Numbered from the stretch's first letter, positions 18,101 to 25,331 are shown. The stretch is 64,000 nucleotides of DNA from Poriferisodalis sp965221195 (GCA_965221195.1 OZ244864.1:1364001-1428000); one strand, 5' to 3'. A program made the numbers and translations. Notes: generated from the sequence alone by a model not told the origin.

Positions 18101-19421
18101 ACCCGAAAACACTGCCCCGGTCTATAGGGTGCCCACTAGTCTCATAGCCGATGTGCGTGGCTACGCTGCTGAAACCAATAACGGTGTCGCGCACGTCACG
18201 CGTTGGCAACAAGTCCTGCTCGCGTTTGGTGACACCGTGCCAGGGTTCACCGGCACCCCCATCACACTCACCGAGGCGCAAATTTATGCGCGACAGTTCT
18301 GGAACATCCGCTGGGACCCCGTAGTAGAAGCGTTACAACAACTCAACAACAACCCCCAACCACAAAACCCCGAACCAACCACACCAGACGTCTACACCGT
18401 ACCCGCTAGCCTCATAGCCGACGTACGCTCATATGCTGCTGAAACTAGTAACGGCACCGCGCACGTTACCCGTTGGCAACGAGTGCTCTTAGCTTTCGGT
18501 CAAACCGTGCCAGGTTTTGTCGGCACGCCCATGACGCTCGCTGAAGCGCAAACGTATGCGCAACAATACTGGAGTGTTCGCTGGGACCCGGTAGTCGAAG
18601 CGTTACAACAACTCGCCAACAACCCACCACCACCACCGCAATCTAAAGACCCACAAATAGACCCACAACCACAACCAGAACCTGTGCCACCCGAACCCGT
18701 GCTACCCAGAATCGGTGTCACAACACACACCAACAACATCACCGAAGGCCAAAACGCTACCTTCACCCTCACCGCCGTACCCGCACCCACCACCAACCTT
18801 GACGTCACCGTCAACATCACCACCACCGGTGATTACGGCATCACCCCTAGCACCCACACCACAACCATTGATACCACCGGCACCGGAACCCTCACAATAG
18901 CTACCACCAACGACAACACAGACGAACCAAACGGCACCCTCACCCTCACCCTCACCCTCACCACCACCACCACCTACACAATCGACACCACCAACAGCAC
19001 AGCCACCATCAACATCAACGACGACGACGCACCCACACAAACCACCAACACACCCATCATCTCAATAACCGACCAAACCATCACCGAAGGCGACCAAACA
19101 CTCGGCGATCTAGCCTACCTCAACCTCTACCCCGTCACCGTCACCTTGAACCAACCCCACAACAAAAGCGTCTGGATCTCATTCACCATCACCCACCTCG
19201 GCACCGGACCAGGCTACGCCACCCCACACCAAGACTTCGCCCCACGCAAACTACGAAGCTTCATCATCCCAACCGGCACCACCACCAAAAACATCTACGT
19301 CCACATCAAAAACGACAACACCAAAGAACCCAACGAAACCTTCCAAATCACCCTCCACAACCCCCTACGCGCACAAATCGGCGACGGACAAGCCACCATC
19401 ACCATCAAAGACAACGACTAA
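9171..19421 (+). CDS. Giant secreted repeat protein with Calx-beta-like, FnIII-like and RW-type domains
   Basis: The 3416-residue protein starts at a GTG with AAGGA 7 bases upstream. A long signal peptide ends near GSVGA at residue 49. The body repeats three Calx-beta-like module types and FnIII domains. Type B starts near 10801, 12666, 14785 and 15985. Type C (EPSGKDLVFPL, ending DNDPTT) follows near 11220, 13065, 15175 and 16380. Type A (VTLSRDLVAGE, VSGTGVT) follows near 11580, 13430, 15540 and 16790. FnIII domains lie near 10190, 10495, 12045, 12380, 13885, 14175 and 14470. Two RW-type domains start at residues 2987 and 3077, followed by a Pro-rich linker and two more Calx-beta domains. 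No LPxTG or other anchor is seen. It is probably an adhesin or surface-layer-associated protein. The upstream poly-G tracts suggest variable expression. Confidence 0.9.
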   Translation: MNDAARTIAPRKALREPKRGRCRGFVAAALATVLFGVLFGVLAPGSVGAQTSSVVSSTGDSAVQVGESSVAVVGFSVSPPVDSEVWLRFCFESSLADSNFSNLQTQSGNMNVSLDNNGCFDGQTVTVTVAGATTQSATIRFQPLPNTVDDLDEVVTVTVSEDPDNPLPDGVSIDAEADSVSRKIVDEDPTVVSLARSGSAAIAEGQTAELVVSLGRELVAGEMVGVPLAISGTNVTTADYDLVLKEGQGLNTGVELSGVSTTEPHLSFSGAGAQTATLLLTALLDDDTGAETVTVALGPDDATANGFDRPALETNVSGGVNRSSTQNSVSVTVNDPDAPAPPTLGAVGLGDTRVRLFWQDPKNSNITGYQFQIGTGLINPDWATVQPVPHSDASTTDYVVTGLTNDTNHNFRIRATSGGIAGAWSEASPGIAQAGRIVIPAVPAGVTATPGEASVTFNWADPGNSFIKAYQIRHRATPTGEWNPAVTVGSSLLTSGGGLTVPYRYTNNITNGTEYEFQIRAEGKGSGSQWGGWATVTATPRPAPPTFGVIVRTPPLSLPEGTRIDGDGGTYQVYLSRALGAGDPSVVELEIAVSGTATRGVDYSFFDPGQIEGANPKISVNGVFLAGKDNPVLHIDRSIWGNSPNLLVFSLPIKVVEDNVVESSDETVVLTFPGGSSTTFTLSDAPTSVTFQYGTANAINTKEGVANVTIPGNLDEATGKDFEFPLMYSKPQTRGAVSGEDYTPVDSFSVRANGNISHSLRVPIVDDDVDEPNEAFDVELGEAPTGVTKGTVTRVKVQIIDNDPTTVTLALGRGSAAVLREGTGTSLTLTLGRDLVTEEYVTVPLSVSGTGVTSGDYSLTLESGTGVNTGVTLLTSGSYSTASPAVRFDGGIYNEQVASLTLWASADSTTESTETMTVQISRAESNLDGGKPDNPNAPITVGTRIDARTVRVTVLGAPVAPTGLTASAGNAQVGLRWSDPDDPLIARYEFRTGTGSSPVVWADPRPVPNSRSTTVSYVVPDLGGDPVASLTNGTQYSVQLRAVSGNEDDGWLIGAWSDAVTATPSSSATAAPAEPINVSVSAGDNQAVLKWVDPGNGAITGYELRTGSGSPLEWKPWSAIASSDASTVAHTVTGLTNATEYSFQIRAVAGSVKGLESNTVTATPEAPALSLSSLIVAGGVTRVPEGTSGLRIGYRLSRQLRVADDPAVVTFEVAVSGNASRGTDFSFSAVTVPGLSVSGLASGNLVLSFDRDAYLAGNRRGTVLFLHLNVVADSSAEPADESVVLTPPGGRAVTIGLYDAPASVAVRFPLPTVDSAEGHNFDFGVRLSEPSGKDLVFPLEYPTEGATAVSGEDFVALESITVKANGQPSHQSRSYTHADNDVDEPNKQYTISLGDAPSGATKGTPSALTVTIKDNDPTTLTLALAGESGVAEGSSSKLTVTLSRDLVAGEIVRVPLTVTGTGVTADDYTLTLDTGSELNAGATLNTTDPFSDAAPQVVLTGSDTDTVQVATLRLSAVVDNDDTENTENLAIGFGSVTSNLDLPPFIPDTTFRTQGTTTAGAPIEFVLSEKPPAAPANFRWGSWADSLLVFEWDDPDPVDTRITGYELRRRVKSDDPWVGGWQTVSGGASARSKSEIVLSGDVGTTYEVQLRAVAGSLKGEPSGVVTAVKYPALSGATTSAGDTRVTLSWDVLGVEAVTGYEVNVGSGSPLVFDGYTLIPNSSDYRTSSFTVEGLTNGTQYTFRVRAKVGDTASRHFQVTATPSASSVARPAAPRGFSVVAGDYGVRLGWVDPGNAAISGYEVRRGVGSPLVWGEWTAISGSDADTTGHSVSGLVNGEEYSFQVRAVAGTGGGAVEGFGSLVVSAVPVAPVLGLEQVRFASAPRVPEGTVGAPFSYRLSRSLRVGEDPASVSFELEVGGSAVRGTDYSLRAHDRLVDGVSVSGLSGGNVVLTFDTAKAVLGSHRSGVFLLVDFVLDDDSSEGDESVTFSPVGGGTAASLTMYEAPAAVTVRFPVTDDQFVFEGYSVGVPVQLSEPSGRGFTYPMVVTDGSAVAGTDFDVSGVSGWTVLPNGSTAFSARIRTFSDEVDEPSKRFAVALGDAPAGAVKGSPSVRDAVIVDDDPTTVTLALAGKARVAEGASSGLTVTLSRNLVAGETVRVPLRVSGSGVTSGDYSLTLNGGSGLNAGVSLDTSSPYSVAQPGVIFSGSDSDTVQTATLVFTAVDDSTSESVENVSVRFGSVSSNLDRSDPSSFGTNGTVTAGGPVGFVLSDESLEVEATLSHPTGLRRFPEGSSVFVRTLVLNTALTAADPDTLSFEVGVAGTAVRNTDFVLFVDNDRSSEGVSVVIASDTANPVITIDKTLFGVGKRYADVGLGVRVLADSDTSESDETIILSTAGGSNTFTVHEAPDSVEVTFTEASFAVSEDNPPATFVLRLDEPTGKDLRIPLLYPSGSGNTATGDDYSGERPGFLVIKADGETSHEINFLGLFDEVDEPVEYITIRLGTAPAGLTYGAITEAVMSIRDSDPTTVQLQVAGSSQAGVPEGGTVDATIRLGRSLLDGEVVVVPLTVTGTGVTDDDYSLTLPPQAGGVNTGVTLDTTSPHTVKRPAVIFTGSTSGTVQVATVRLTAVSDNVAENTETLQLGLGTIRSNLDHYDPSARVTSSTIQVGGTVDVLIGITPVGVKLDQASLVEGELLAVTVERQSAGEAVDIPINFVIDNVGTVASSPVRISAGERTAGATLKAPNDRVDEATQEAWRVELGTLPTIYTPAPTTPDTTPGAPPAHEQLLGVQHFTVLDNDPTVVTLAASENNNGPVTEGASKQFTITLNRGLVTGETLPVPLVFGGTATRNSDYSVACPTTAPVGVSCSNNNLNRSDTPRVTFTGPTQGTSATAITLTINVATDDYLETDTATETNNDIRTGTETIHVTLGELNDTSGNGLGGGATAVNNLEAFNIVDTTDPANAIPPPPSENTATPEDTVTPENTAPVYRVPTSLIADVRGYAAETNNGVAHVTRWQQVLLAFGDTVPGFTGTPITLTEAQIYARQFWNIRWDPVVEALQQLNNNPQPQNPEPTTPDVYTVPASLIADVRSYAAETSNGTAHVTRWQRVLLAFGQTVPGFVGTPMTLAEAQTYAQQYWSVRWDPVVEALQQLANNPPPPPQSKDPQIDPQPQPEPVPPEPVLPRIGVTTHTNNITEGQNATFTLTAVPAPTTNLDVTVNITTTGDYGITPSTHTTTIDTTGTGTLTIATTNDNTDEPNGTLTLTLTLTTTTTYTIDTTNSTATININDDDAPTQTTNTPIISITDQTITEGDQTLGDLAYLNLYPVTVTLNQPHNKSVWISFTITHLGTGPGYATPHQDFAPRKLRSFIIPTGTTTKNIYVHIKNDNTKEPNETFQITLHNPLRAQIGDGQATITIKDND

Positions 19422-19484
19422 CGAGGTAGGCCGCTGTCGGTTCGGCAGCAGGCGTGCTGTTCCTGTGTGTCGTAGTATCAAGGC

Positions 19485-20489
19485 GTGAGCGTTACTGCTG
19501 AGGTGCCGACACACGACGAACTCGTGGCGAAGATGACCGGCGGCATGGCGCGCCCAGACCTTCCCGCCTTCAGTGGCTCAGAGCGGTTGCGGCCCGACGG
19601 TAGACCAACGCCGAAATTCCGGCAAGAGCTTCGCCGCATACCGAATGTGGCCAACGCACTCAACGTTGTCGCATCGCTCGCCGCCCCGGTCGCCGTTGTT
19701 GCTGCCGTGATCGCGATCGGCCACCAGCTGGCAGTCATCGTCGCTGTACCGATCATCGGCACACTGCAACTGCGAATGTTCATCTTTCACCATGAGGCTT
19801 CTCATCGCCTGCTGTTCTCAAATCGCTGGCTCAACGACCGCATCGGCATCAATCTGATGGGCTGGCTGCCGCTTGGCACCGGCGCGCACCACTACCGACG
19901 CGGCCACGCCAACCACCACCGCGATGAGTTCGGCCCCAAAGAACCCGATTTTCTCCTGTACTCGTTCTATCCCATAACCCGGCGGTCGTTTGTGCGAAAG
20001 CTGCGACGTGACCTGTTTGGTGTGTCTGGCTGGCGCATCGTCAAGCCACGCTTTGGTGGCCTGTTCAAACCCAAATACATACCACTCAGCTTGCGTTTCT
20101 TTGCCGGGCAGGTGATGGTGTTTGGCCTGTTCTGGCTGGTCGGCCACCCGTGGCTGTACCTGTGGTTGTGGGTGCTGCCGTGGTGTACTTGGTATCAACT
20201 CATCAATCGCTTGCGGGCTATTGCCGAACACGGTGGAATGACCCGCACAGCTGATCGTCGCAACACGACGCACCATGTACAGCAGGGCTGGCTGGCTCGA
20301 CTGCTGCTGGTGCCGTACTTCGTGGGGTATCACCTCGCCCATCACGTTGACTCGGGTATTCCAGCGCGCAACCTGCCGCGTTTGCAGCGCGCCCTAGAAG
20401 AAGACGGCTACCTGCCGCCAGAAGCTGCTTGGCCGAACTATCGCTCGCTGTGGCGTGCCCTTGCCGCAGGCCCGCCCAAGGCTGCATAG
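19485..20489 (+). CDS. Fatty-acid desaturase family membrane protein
   Basis: The 334-residue protein has the three histidine clusters of membrane di-iron desaturases: HHEASH at residues 102-107, HANHH at 141-145, and YHLAHH at 282-287. Hydrophobic segments lie between them, for example around 60-95 and 195-225. It probably introduces a double bond or hydroxyl group into an acyl or isoprenoid chain at the inner membrane. The substrate cannot be told from sequence. It starts at a GTG. The 3' end is followed by 15-bp tandem duplications and then the CoxD-like gene. Confidence 0.85.
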   Translation: MSVTAEVPTHDELVAKMTGGMARPDLPAFSGSERLRPDGRPTPKFRQELRRIPNVANALNVVASLAAPVAVVAAVIAIGHQLAVIVAVPIIGTLQLRMFIFHHEASHRLLFSNRWLNDRIGINLMGWLPLGTGAHHYRRGHANHHRDEFGPKEPDFLLYSFYPITRRSFVRKLRRDLFGVSGWRIVKPRFGGLFKPKYIPLSLRFFAGQVMVFGLFWLVGHPWLYLWLWVLPWCTWYQLINRLRAIAEHGGMTRTADRRNTTHHVQQGWLARLLLVPYFVGYHLAHHVDSGIPARNLPRLQRALEEDGYLPPEAAWPNYRSLWRALAAGPPKAA

Positions 20490-20504
20490 CCCAAGACTGC
20501 ATAG

Positions 20505-20547
20505 CCTCTGGCCAAACAGCCTCTGGCCAAACAGCGTCTGGCCTACG
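20505..20547. repeat. 15-bp tandem duplication between desaturase and coxD-like genes
   Basis: Two copies of cctctggccaaacag (20505-20519, 20520-20534) and a partial third follow the desaturase stop. Just before them, ctgcatagcc also occurs twice around the stop codon itself, so the gene end has been duplicated. Confidence 0.8.
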
Positions 20548-20572
20548 TTGGCGAGCCGTAGCCTTGGCCTTC

Positions 20573-21478
20573 GTGTTTGAGGTGCCCACCTGCCCCGATG
20601 ATGTCTCGGCGGCCCTCTCAACACACGGATACCTGCCCGAAGCAGGCCTTTCGACAGTGGTGTACCTGTCGGTCACTATGGAACGGCCGCTGTTTTTAGA
20701 AGGCGACGCTGGTGTAGGCAAGACCGAGCTGGCCAAAGTGCTCGCCACGTGGACCGGGGGCGAGTTCATCCGCTTGCAGTGCTACGAAGGCATTGATGCC
20801 GCCCAAGCTCTCTATGAGTGGGACTACACCCGCCAGCTTCTGCACCTACGAACCGCAGAGGCCACTGGGCGGACAGCGGCCGATGTCGATGCCATTGAGG
20901 ACGAGTTGTACTCAGAGCGCTTCTTGATCCGCCGACCGCTGCTGCGGGCCATCGACCATGACGCATCGGTGCCAGCGGTGCTGCTGATCGACGAAGTCGA
21001 CCGTGCTGACGACGAGTTCGAAGCATTTCTGCTTGAAGTGCTGTCGGACTTCACCGTCACCGTGCCCGAACTTGGCACCATCACCGCCGCCCGACCACCG
21101 CTCGTGGTTGTCACCTCCAACCGAACCCGCGACGTACACGACGCACTGAAGCGGCGCTGTCTCTATCACTGGGTGTCGCACCCTTCGGTGGACCGCGAAG
21201 TAGAAATTGTGAAGCTCAAACTGGCAGATGTGGACGGCACTCTTGCCCGACAGGTTGCCTTAGCCGTCTCAGCGATGCGCGAGATGCGGCTCTACAAGCC
21301 GCCGGGAGTTGCAGAGACCATCGACTGGGCGACCGCCCTTGGACGTCTCGGCGCAACCGAACTTGACACACCGATGCTGGAGGCAACTGTGGGCGCAGTG
21401 CTCAAGTACCGCGAAGATCAGAAGCGAGTCACCTCAACAGGCATGGAAATGATCATGGCTGCCGTGGCCGAGGCCTAA
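20573..21478 (+). CDS. coxD: CoxD-like MoxR-family AAA+ ATPase
   Basis: The protein of about 301 residues has Walker A GDAGVGKTE starting near residue 44, Walker B LLIDEVD at 137-143, and the MoxR-type segment VVVTSNRTRDVHDALKRRC. CoxD ATPases help insert the copper-sulfur part of CO dehydrogenase and related molybdo-hydroxylases, working with a VWA protein, here the next gene. The GTG at 20573 is chosen because the frame further upstream only translates the 15-bp repeats and the desaturase end. No strong ribosome binding site is seen; a TTG three codons earlier is possible. The spacing to coxE is 9 bases. Confidence 0.85.
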   Translation: MFEVPTCPDDVSAALSTHGYLPEAGLSTVVYLSVTMERPLFLEGDAGVGKTELAKVLATWTGGEFIRLQCYEGIDAAQALYEWDYTRQLLHLRTAEATGRTAADVDAIEDELYSERFLIRRPLLRAIDHDASVPAVLLIDEVDRADDEFEAFLLEVLSDFTVTVPELGTITAARPPLVVVTSNRTRDVHDALKRRCLYHWVSHPSVDREVEIVKLKLADVDGTLARQVALAVSAMREMRLYKPPGVAETIDWATALGRLGATELDTPMLEATVGAVLKYREDQKRVTSTGMEMIMAAVAEA

Positions 21479-21487
21479 GCAGGCTCA

Positions 21488-22642
21488 ATGCAACTAGTCG
21501 CTGGGCAACTAGTCGCTGGCGATCGGGTGAACGAGCCGGAGCGTTTGGCCTCGGCCTTCTCGGCGGTGCTGCGAGGCGCCGGTCTGGTTGTCACCGTCCG
21601 CCGGGTAATGGCATTCACCGAAGCGATGCGTTTGCTGGGGGTCGCCAAACGCGACGATGTCTATTGGGCAGGCCGTGCAACGCTGGTAGGCAGCCCTGCC
21701 GACATCGGCACTTATGACCGGGCGTTCGCTGTGTTTTGGGAAGGCCGTGAGTCCAGCGGCTTGGTCGTTGAGTTGCCGCCCATTTCGGTGACGCTGGCTA
21801 CCGACACCGACGAAGACAGTGGTGCCAAGCCGCCCGCTGGCCGCAACGAATCTGATACCGGGCCTACGCTGCGCGTCCGCTACAGCGACACCGAGACGCT
21901 GCGCCGCAAGGATTTCGCCGACTGCAGCGATGCCGAACTGGCCGAACTTCACGCTCTGATGGGCGAACTGCGCTTTGTGGCGGCTACTCGCCGCACCCGC
22001 CGCGCCGTGCGTGCCAAGGGCCTTTCGCGCCGTCCCGATCTGCGGCGCACCGTGCAGCGGGCGCTGCGCACCGGCGGGGAGGCCATCCGACGCGAATTCC
22101 TCACCAACAACCGCAAGCCCCGTCGTTTAGTGCTGCTACTTGATGTTTCAGGCTCGATGGAGCCCTACGCCCGGGCGCTGGTGCGCTTTGCCCACGCTGC
22201 CGTCGTTGGGCGAACGAAGGTAGAAGCGTTCACTATCGGCACCCGCCTCACACGGGTGACGCGTGAACTCTCGTCTCGCGATCCCGACGCGGGGCTGAGG
22301 GCTGCCGCAGCTTCGGTGCAGGACTGGTCGGGCGGCACCCGCTTAGGGGCCACGTTGGGTGAGTTCAACGATCGGTGGGGTGTGCGGGGCCACGCCCGCG
22401 GCGCTGTGGTGGTGATCTGCTCAGACGGATGGGACCGTGGCACACCCGACGAGCTGGCCAGCCAGATGGCGCGTCTGCACTTGGTGACCCATCGGTTGGT
22501 GTGGGTGAACCCGCTGAAGCACACACCGGGTTACGCGCCGCTGGCTCGGGGCATGGCGGCAGCTTTGCCCCACGTCGATGACTTCATCGAAGGCCATTCG
22601 TTTGACTCGCTTGAGCAGCTAGCTGCGGCTGTTGCTACTTGA
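21488..22642 (+). CDS. coxE: CoxE-like VWA-domain protein
   Basis: The 384-residue protein contains a von Willebrand A domain with the metal-site motif DVSGSM at residues 219-224 and an Arg-rich segment before it (RRTRRAVRAKGLSRR). CoxE works with CoxD in maturation of CO-dehydrogenase-type enzymes. The first codons (QLVAG QLVAG) come from two 15-bp tandem copies at 21491-21520. The true start could be the GTG at 21527 just after them. It is the second gene of the maturation operon. Confidence 0.85.
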   Translation: MQLVAGQLVAGDRVNEPERLASAFSAVLRGAGLVVTVRRVMAFTEAMRLLGVAKRDDVYWAGRATLVGSPADIGTYDRAFAVFWEGRESSGLVVELPPISVTLATDTDEDSGAKPPAGRNESDTGPTLRVRYSDTETLRRKDFADCSDAELAELHALMGELRFVAATRRTRRAVRAKGLSRRPDLRRTVQRALRTGGEAIRREFLTNNRKPRRLVLLLDVSGSMEPYARALVRFAHAAVVGRTKVEAFTIGTRLTRVTRELSSRDPDAGLRAAAASVQDWSGGTRLGATLGEFNDRWGVRGHARGAVVVICSDGWDRGTPDELASQMARLHLVTHRLVWVNPLKHTPGYAPLARGMAAALPHVDDFIEGHSFDSLEQLAAAVAT

Positions 22643-22785
22643 GCTGCTGTCTGAGCTGCCACCTGAGCCCAAGTGCGCATCGGCCCAGCTAGCCCACGTT
22701 TGTAGGCGGCCTACGCTTGCCCATGCTTGTGTGTGGCTCAAGTTCAACCGACGCACCGACCGCCAAGACCGCAACAATAGAGATC

Positions 22786-22854
22786 GGTAGATAGGGCTGA
22801 CTGGTAGATAGGGCTGATTAGGAGACAGGGCTGATTAGGAGACAGGGCTGATGG
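22786..22854. repeat. Four 17 to 18-bp tandem copies that end in the next gene's start codon
   Basis: Units of the type ggagacagggctgatta fill the end of the 208-base gap before the XdhC-type gene. The last unit contains the ATG at 22851, so the start codon itself lies within the repeat. Confidence 0.85.
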
Positions 22855-23168
22855 ATGAAATCTTGGACGACATTGACCGGTGGCGAGCGGCAGGCCAGCG
22901 AGTAGCCGTCGCCCGAGTAGTAGACATCGAAGGCTCAGGACCTCGCGACCCGGGGGCTGCTATGGCGGTTAACGAAGCGGGTGAGGTTGCCGGCTCGGTT
23001 TCGGGTGGCTGCGTGGAAGGCGCTGTGGTTGGTGAGGCGTTAGAGCTGCTAGACGGCAAGCGATCCGGGGGCATCTCTACGTTCGGTTACAGCGACGACG
23101 AAGCGTTCGCTGTTGGTTTGACCTGCGGTGGCACGATTCACCTGTTTGTGGAGGAACTTGACTGGTGA
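22851..23168 (+). CDS. XdhC/CoxI-family protein, N-terminal domain type
   Basis: The 105-residue protein matches the first domain of the XdhC/CoxI family: VARVVDIEGSGPRDPGAAM, GSVSGGCVEGAV with its conserved Cys, and GLTCGGTIHLFVE. XdhC proteins bind the molybdenum cofactor and help sulfurate it before insertion into molybdo-hydroxylases. The Rossmann half is encoded by the next gene, which overlaps this one by 4 bases, so the two probably form one functional unit. Confidence 0.85.
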   Translation: MDEILDDIDRWRAAGQRVAVARVVDIEGSGPRDPGAAMAVNEAGEVAGSVSGGCVEGAVVGEALELLDGKRSGGISTFGYSDDEAFAVGLTCGGTIHLFVEELDW

Positions 23169-24058
23169 GCCCAGATCCAGATAGCCCAGGGCCAAATAGC
23201 ACAGGGCCAGATAGCACAGGGCCAGATATGCAGGCAAGCTACCGCGGCGCTGGCATCTACGAAGCCTTCCGAGACGCACTCCGCGCCGAGACACCCGTCG
23301 CACTCGCCACGATCATCGACGGCCCCGAAAAAATCGCTGCGTCCGATTCGCTCCAGCAGACGGGCGCGAAACTTCTGGTACGGACGGACATGCCGACGCT
23401 GGGCACGCTGGGCAACCCTGACCTTGACCGGGTGGTGGAACGTGACGCTGTGGGAATGCTCGATGCCGGCATCAGCGAAGTGCGCCACTATGGGCAGCAC
23501 GGCGAAGCCCGCCAGATGGACCTCAGCGTTTTTGTGGAGTGTCATGCCCGTCGCCCGCACATGGTCATCTTCGGTGCCGTTGACTTCACCCGCGCACTGG
23601 CCTCACAGGCCAAGCTGCTGGGCTACCGGGTGACGGTGTGCGACGCCCGCGAAGTCTTTGCTACTCGGCGCCGTTTTCCCATGGCCGACGAGGTTGTGGT
23701 GGACTGGCCGAATCGTCTGCTGGAACGAATCGGCACCGAGCTGGGTCCACGAGATGCCGTGTGTGTGCTCACTCACGACCACAAGTTCGACGTACCTGCG
23801 ATTGTTGGTGCGCTGCCGACGCGGGTGGGTTACTTGGGCGCAATGGGGTCGCGGACTACTCACGAGAAACGAACCGAGCGGCTCCTTGAAGCTGGTGTCA
23901 CCGATGCCCAGCTCGAACGGGTGATGGCGCCCATCGGCCTTGACATCGGCGGTCGTACTCCCGAGGAAACCGCTGTGTCGGTCGTGGCCGAGATCATCGC
24001 GTCCCGTACCGGCCGCCAAGCCCCCCGGCTAAAAGACGGTCAAGGTCGCATTCACTAG
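23165..24058 (+). CDS. XdhC-family protein, Rossmann domain type
   Basis: The 297-residue protein begins with a repeat-encoded extension (NSTGPDSTGPD, from three 15-bp copies at 23180-23224). The XdhC C-terminal Rossmann domain follows: VIFGAVDFTRALA, then VCVLTHDHKFDVPAI and RVGYLGAMGSR. It probably acts with the preceding small protein in molybdenum-cofactor sulfuration. The start is a GTG in a GTGA overlap. The first 20 or so residues are unlikely to matter for the fold, so the functional start may be around the Met at 23228. Confidence 0.85.
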   Translation: MSPDPDSPGPNSTGPDSTGPDMQASYRGAGIYEAFRDALRAETPVALATIIDGPEKIAASDSLQQTGAKLLVRTDMPTLGTLGNPDLDRVVERDAVGMLDAGISEVRHYGQHGEARQMDLSVFVECHARRPHMVIFGAVDFTRALASQAKLLGYRVTVCDAREVFATRRRFPMADEVVVDWPNRLLERIGTELGPRDAVCVLTHDHKFDVPAIVGALPTRVGYLGAMGSRTTHEKRTERLLEAGVTDAQLERVMAPIGLDIGGRTPEETAVSVVAEIIASRTGRQAPRLKDGQGRIH

Positions 24059-24149
24059 CTGCCTTCGCTGGTCGTCTTTGTGTCCGCGTGGGTCTAGCCC
24101 AGATGCGCGTCCCAAATGCATGTCCCAGTCGGCAGGTAACGTCACCAAG

Positions 24150-25316
24150 ATGGGCTTCACCACCAACGAAGACCACGAAGCGATCCGTGAAGGCGTGCGG
24201 CGCGTCTGCGCGGACTTCGGTGATGAGTACTGGCGCGAATGCGACGACAAGCACGAGTTCCCTTGGGGTTTCTACAACGCCATGGCCGCTGGCGGCTGGG
24301 TTGGCATCGCTATTCCCACCGAGTTCGGTGGCGGCGGCCAAGGCATCACTGAAGCGTCGATAGTGCTTGAAGAGGTGGCGGCTAGCGGTGCCGCCATGAA
24401 CGGCTGCTCGGCGCTCCACTTGTCGATCTTCGGCATGGAGCCGGTGCGCAAGTACGGCTCAGAGGCTTTGGCTAAAGAAATTTTGCCCGCAGTGGCCGAC
24501 GGGTCGCTGCACGCCGCGTTCGGGGTCACCGAGCCAGATGCCGGCACTGACACCACATCGATCCGCACTCGGGCTGAGCGTGACGGCGACGAGTACGTGA
24601 TTCACGGTGCCAAGGTATGGACCACCAAAGCGCCGTTCTGCGATGTCTGCCTGCTGTTGGTGCGCACTACTCCTAAGGAGGAATGCGAAGGACCGACCCA
24701 AGGTATGACCCTGCTGCTCGTCGACTTGAAGGACCCAGCGGTGGACATCACCCCGATCCCGAAAGTGGGCCGCAACGCAGTGGTGTCCTGTGAGGTGCGC
24801 TACGACGGGCTGCGGGTGCCGGTCAGCCGACGCGTTGGAGAGGAAGGGGAGGGCTTCCGTTACCTCCTCGACGGTCTCAATCCCGAACGGATTCTTATTG
24901 CAGCCGAAGCCTTGGGGATAGGCCGGGTGGCGTTACGGCGAGCCGTGGAGTATGCGAAGAGCCGTGTGATCTTTGGGCGACCGATCGGTCAGAATCAGGC
25001 GGTCTCGTTCCCGCTGGCCGACAGCCACGCACGGCTGCACGCTGCCGAGCTGGTCGTGCGTGAGGCCTCATGGCGCTATGACAACGGCCTTGAGTGCGGT
25101 GAGCAGGCCAATCTGGCGAAGTACTTGGCATCGGAAGCGGCTTTCGATTGCTCAGACCGGGCGATGCAGACTCACGGCGGTTTCGGTTACGCCAAGGAAT
25201 ACGACGTGGAGCGTTACTGGCGTGAGGCTCGGCTCATGAAGATCGCCCCAGTTAGCCAAGAGATGGTGATGAACTACTTGTCCAACAAAGTGCTGGGCCT
25301 ACCGCGTTCGTACTGA
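24150..25316 (+). CDS. Acyl-CoA dehydrogenase
   Basis: The 388-residue flavoprotein has the standard family layout. The N-terminal helical domain contains AIPTEFGGGGQGI. The middle domain has FGVTEPDAGTDTTSI and VWTTKAPFCD. The C-terminal domain has GRPIGQNQAVSFPLAD and MQTHGGFGYAKEYDVER, with the catalytic-type Glu region. It oxidises an acyl-CoA to the enoyl-CoA; the chain type is unknown. It is unusual to find it inside a molybdo-hydroxylase maturation operon. Start choice: the ATG at 24150 matches the usual N-terminus; an earlier ATG at 24120 is possible. Confidence 0.9.
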   Translation: MGFTTNEDHEAIREGVRRVCADFGDEYWRECDDKHEFPWGFYNAMAAGGWVGIAIPTEFGGGGQGITEASIVLEEVAASGAAMNGCSALHLSIFGMEPVRKYGSEALAKEILPAVADGSLHAAFGVTEPDAGTDTTSIRTRAERDGDEYVIHGAKVWTTKAPFCDVCLLLVRTTPKEECEGPTQGMTLLLVDLKDPAVDITPIPKVGRNAVVSCEVRYDGLRVPVSRRVGEEGEGFRYLLDGLNPERILIAAEALGIGRVALRRAVEYAKSRVIFGRPIGQNQAVSFPLADSHARLHAAELVVREASWRYDNGLECGEQANLAKYLASEAAFDCSDRAMQTHGGFGYAKEYDVERYWREARLMKIAPVSQEMVMNYLSNKVLGLPRSY

Positions 25317-25331
25317 GCAGTTGACTGAGCA

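Noticed and set aside
19300..19421. LPxTG or other cell-wall anchor at the end of the giant protein
   Set aside because: The protein ends right after a Calx-beta domain (ITIKDND). No sorting motif, hydrophobic tail or basic end is present.
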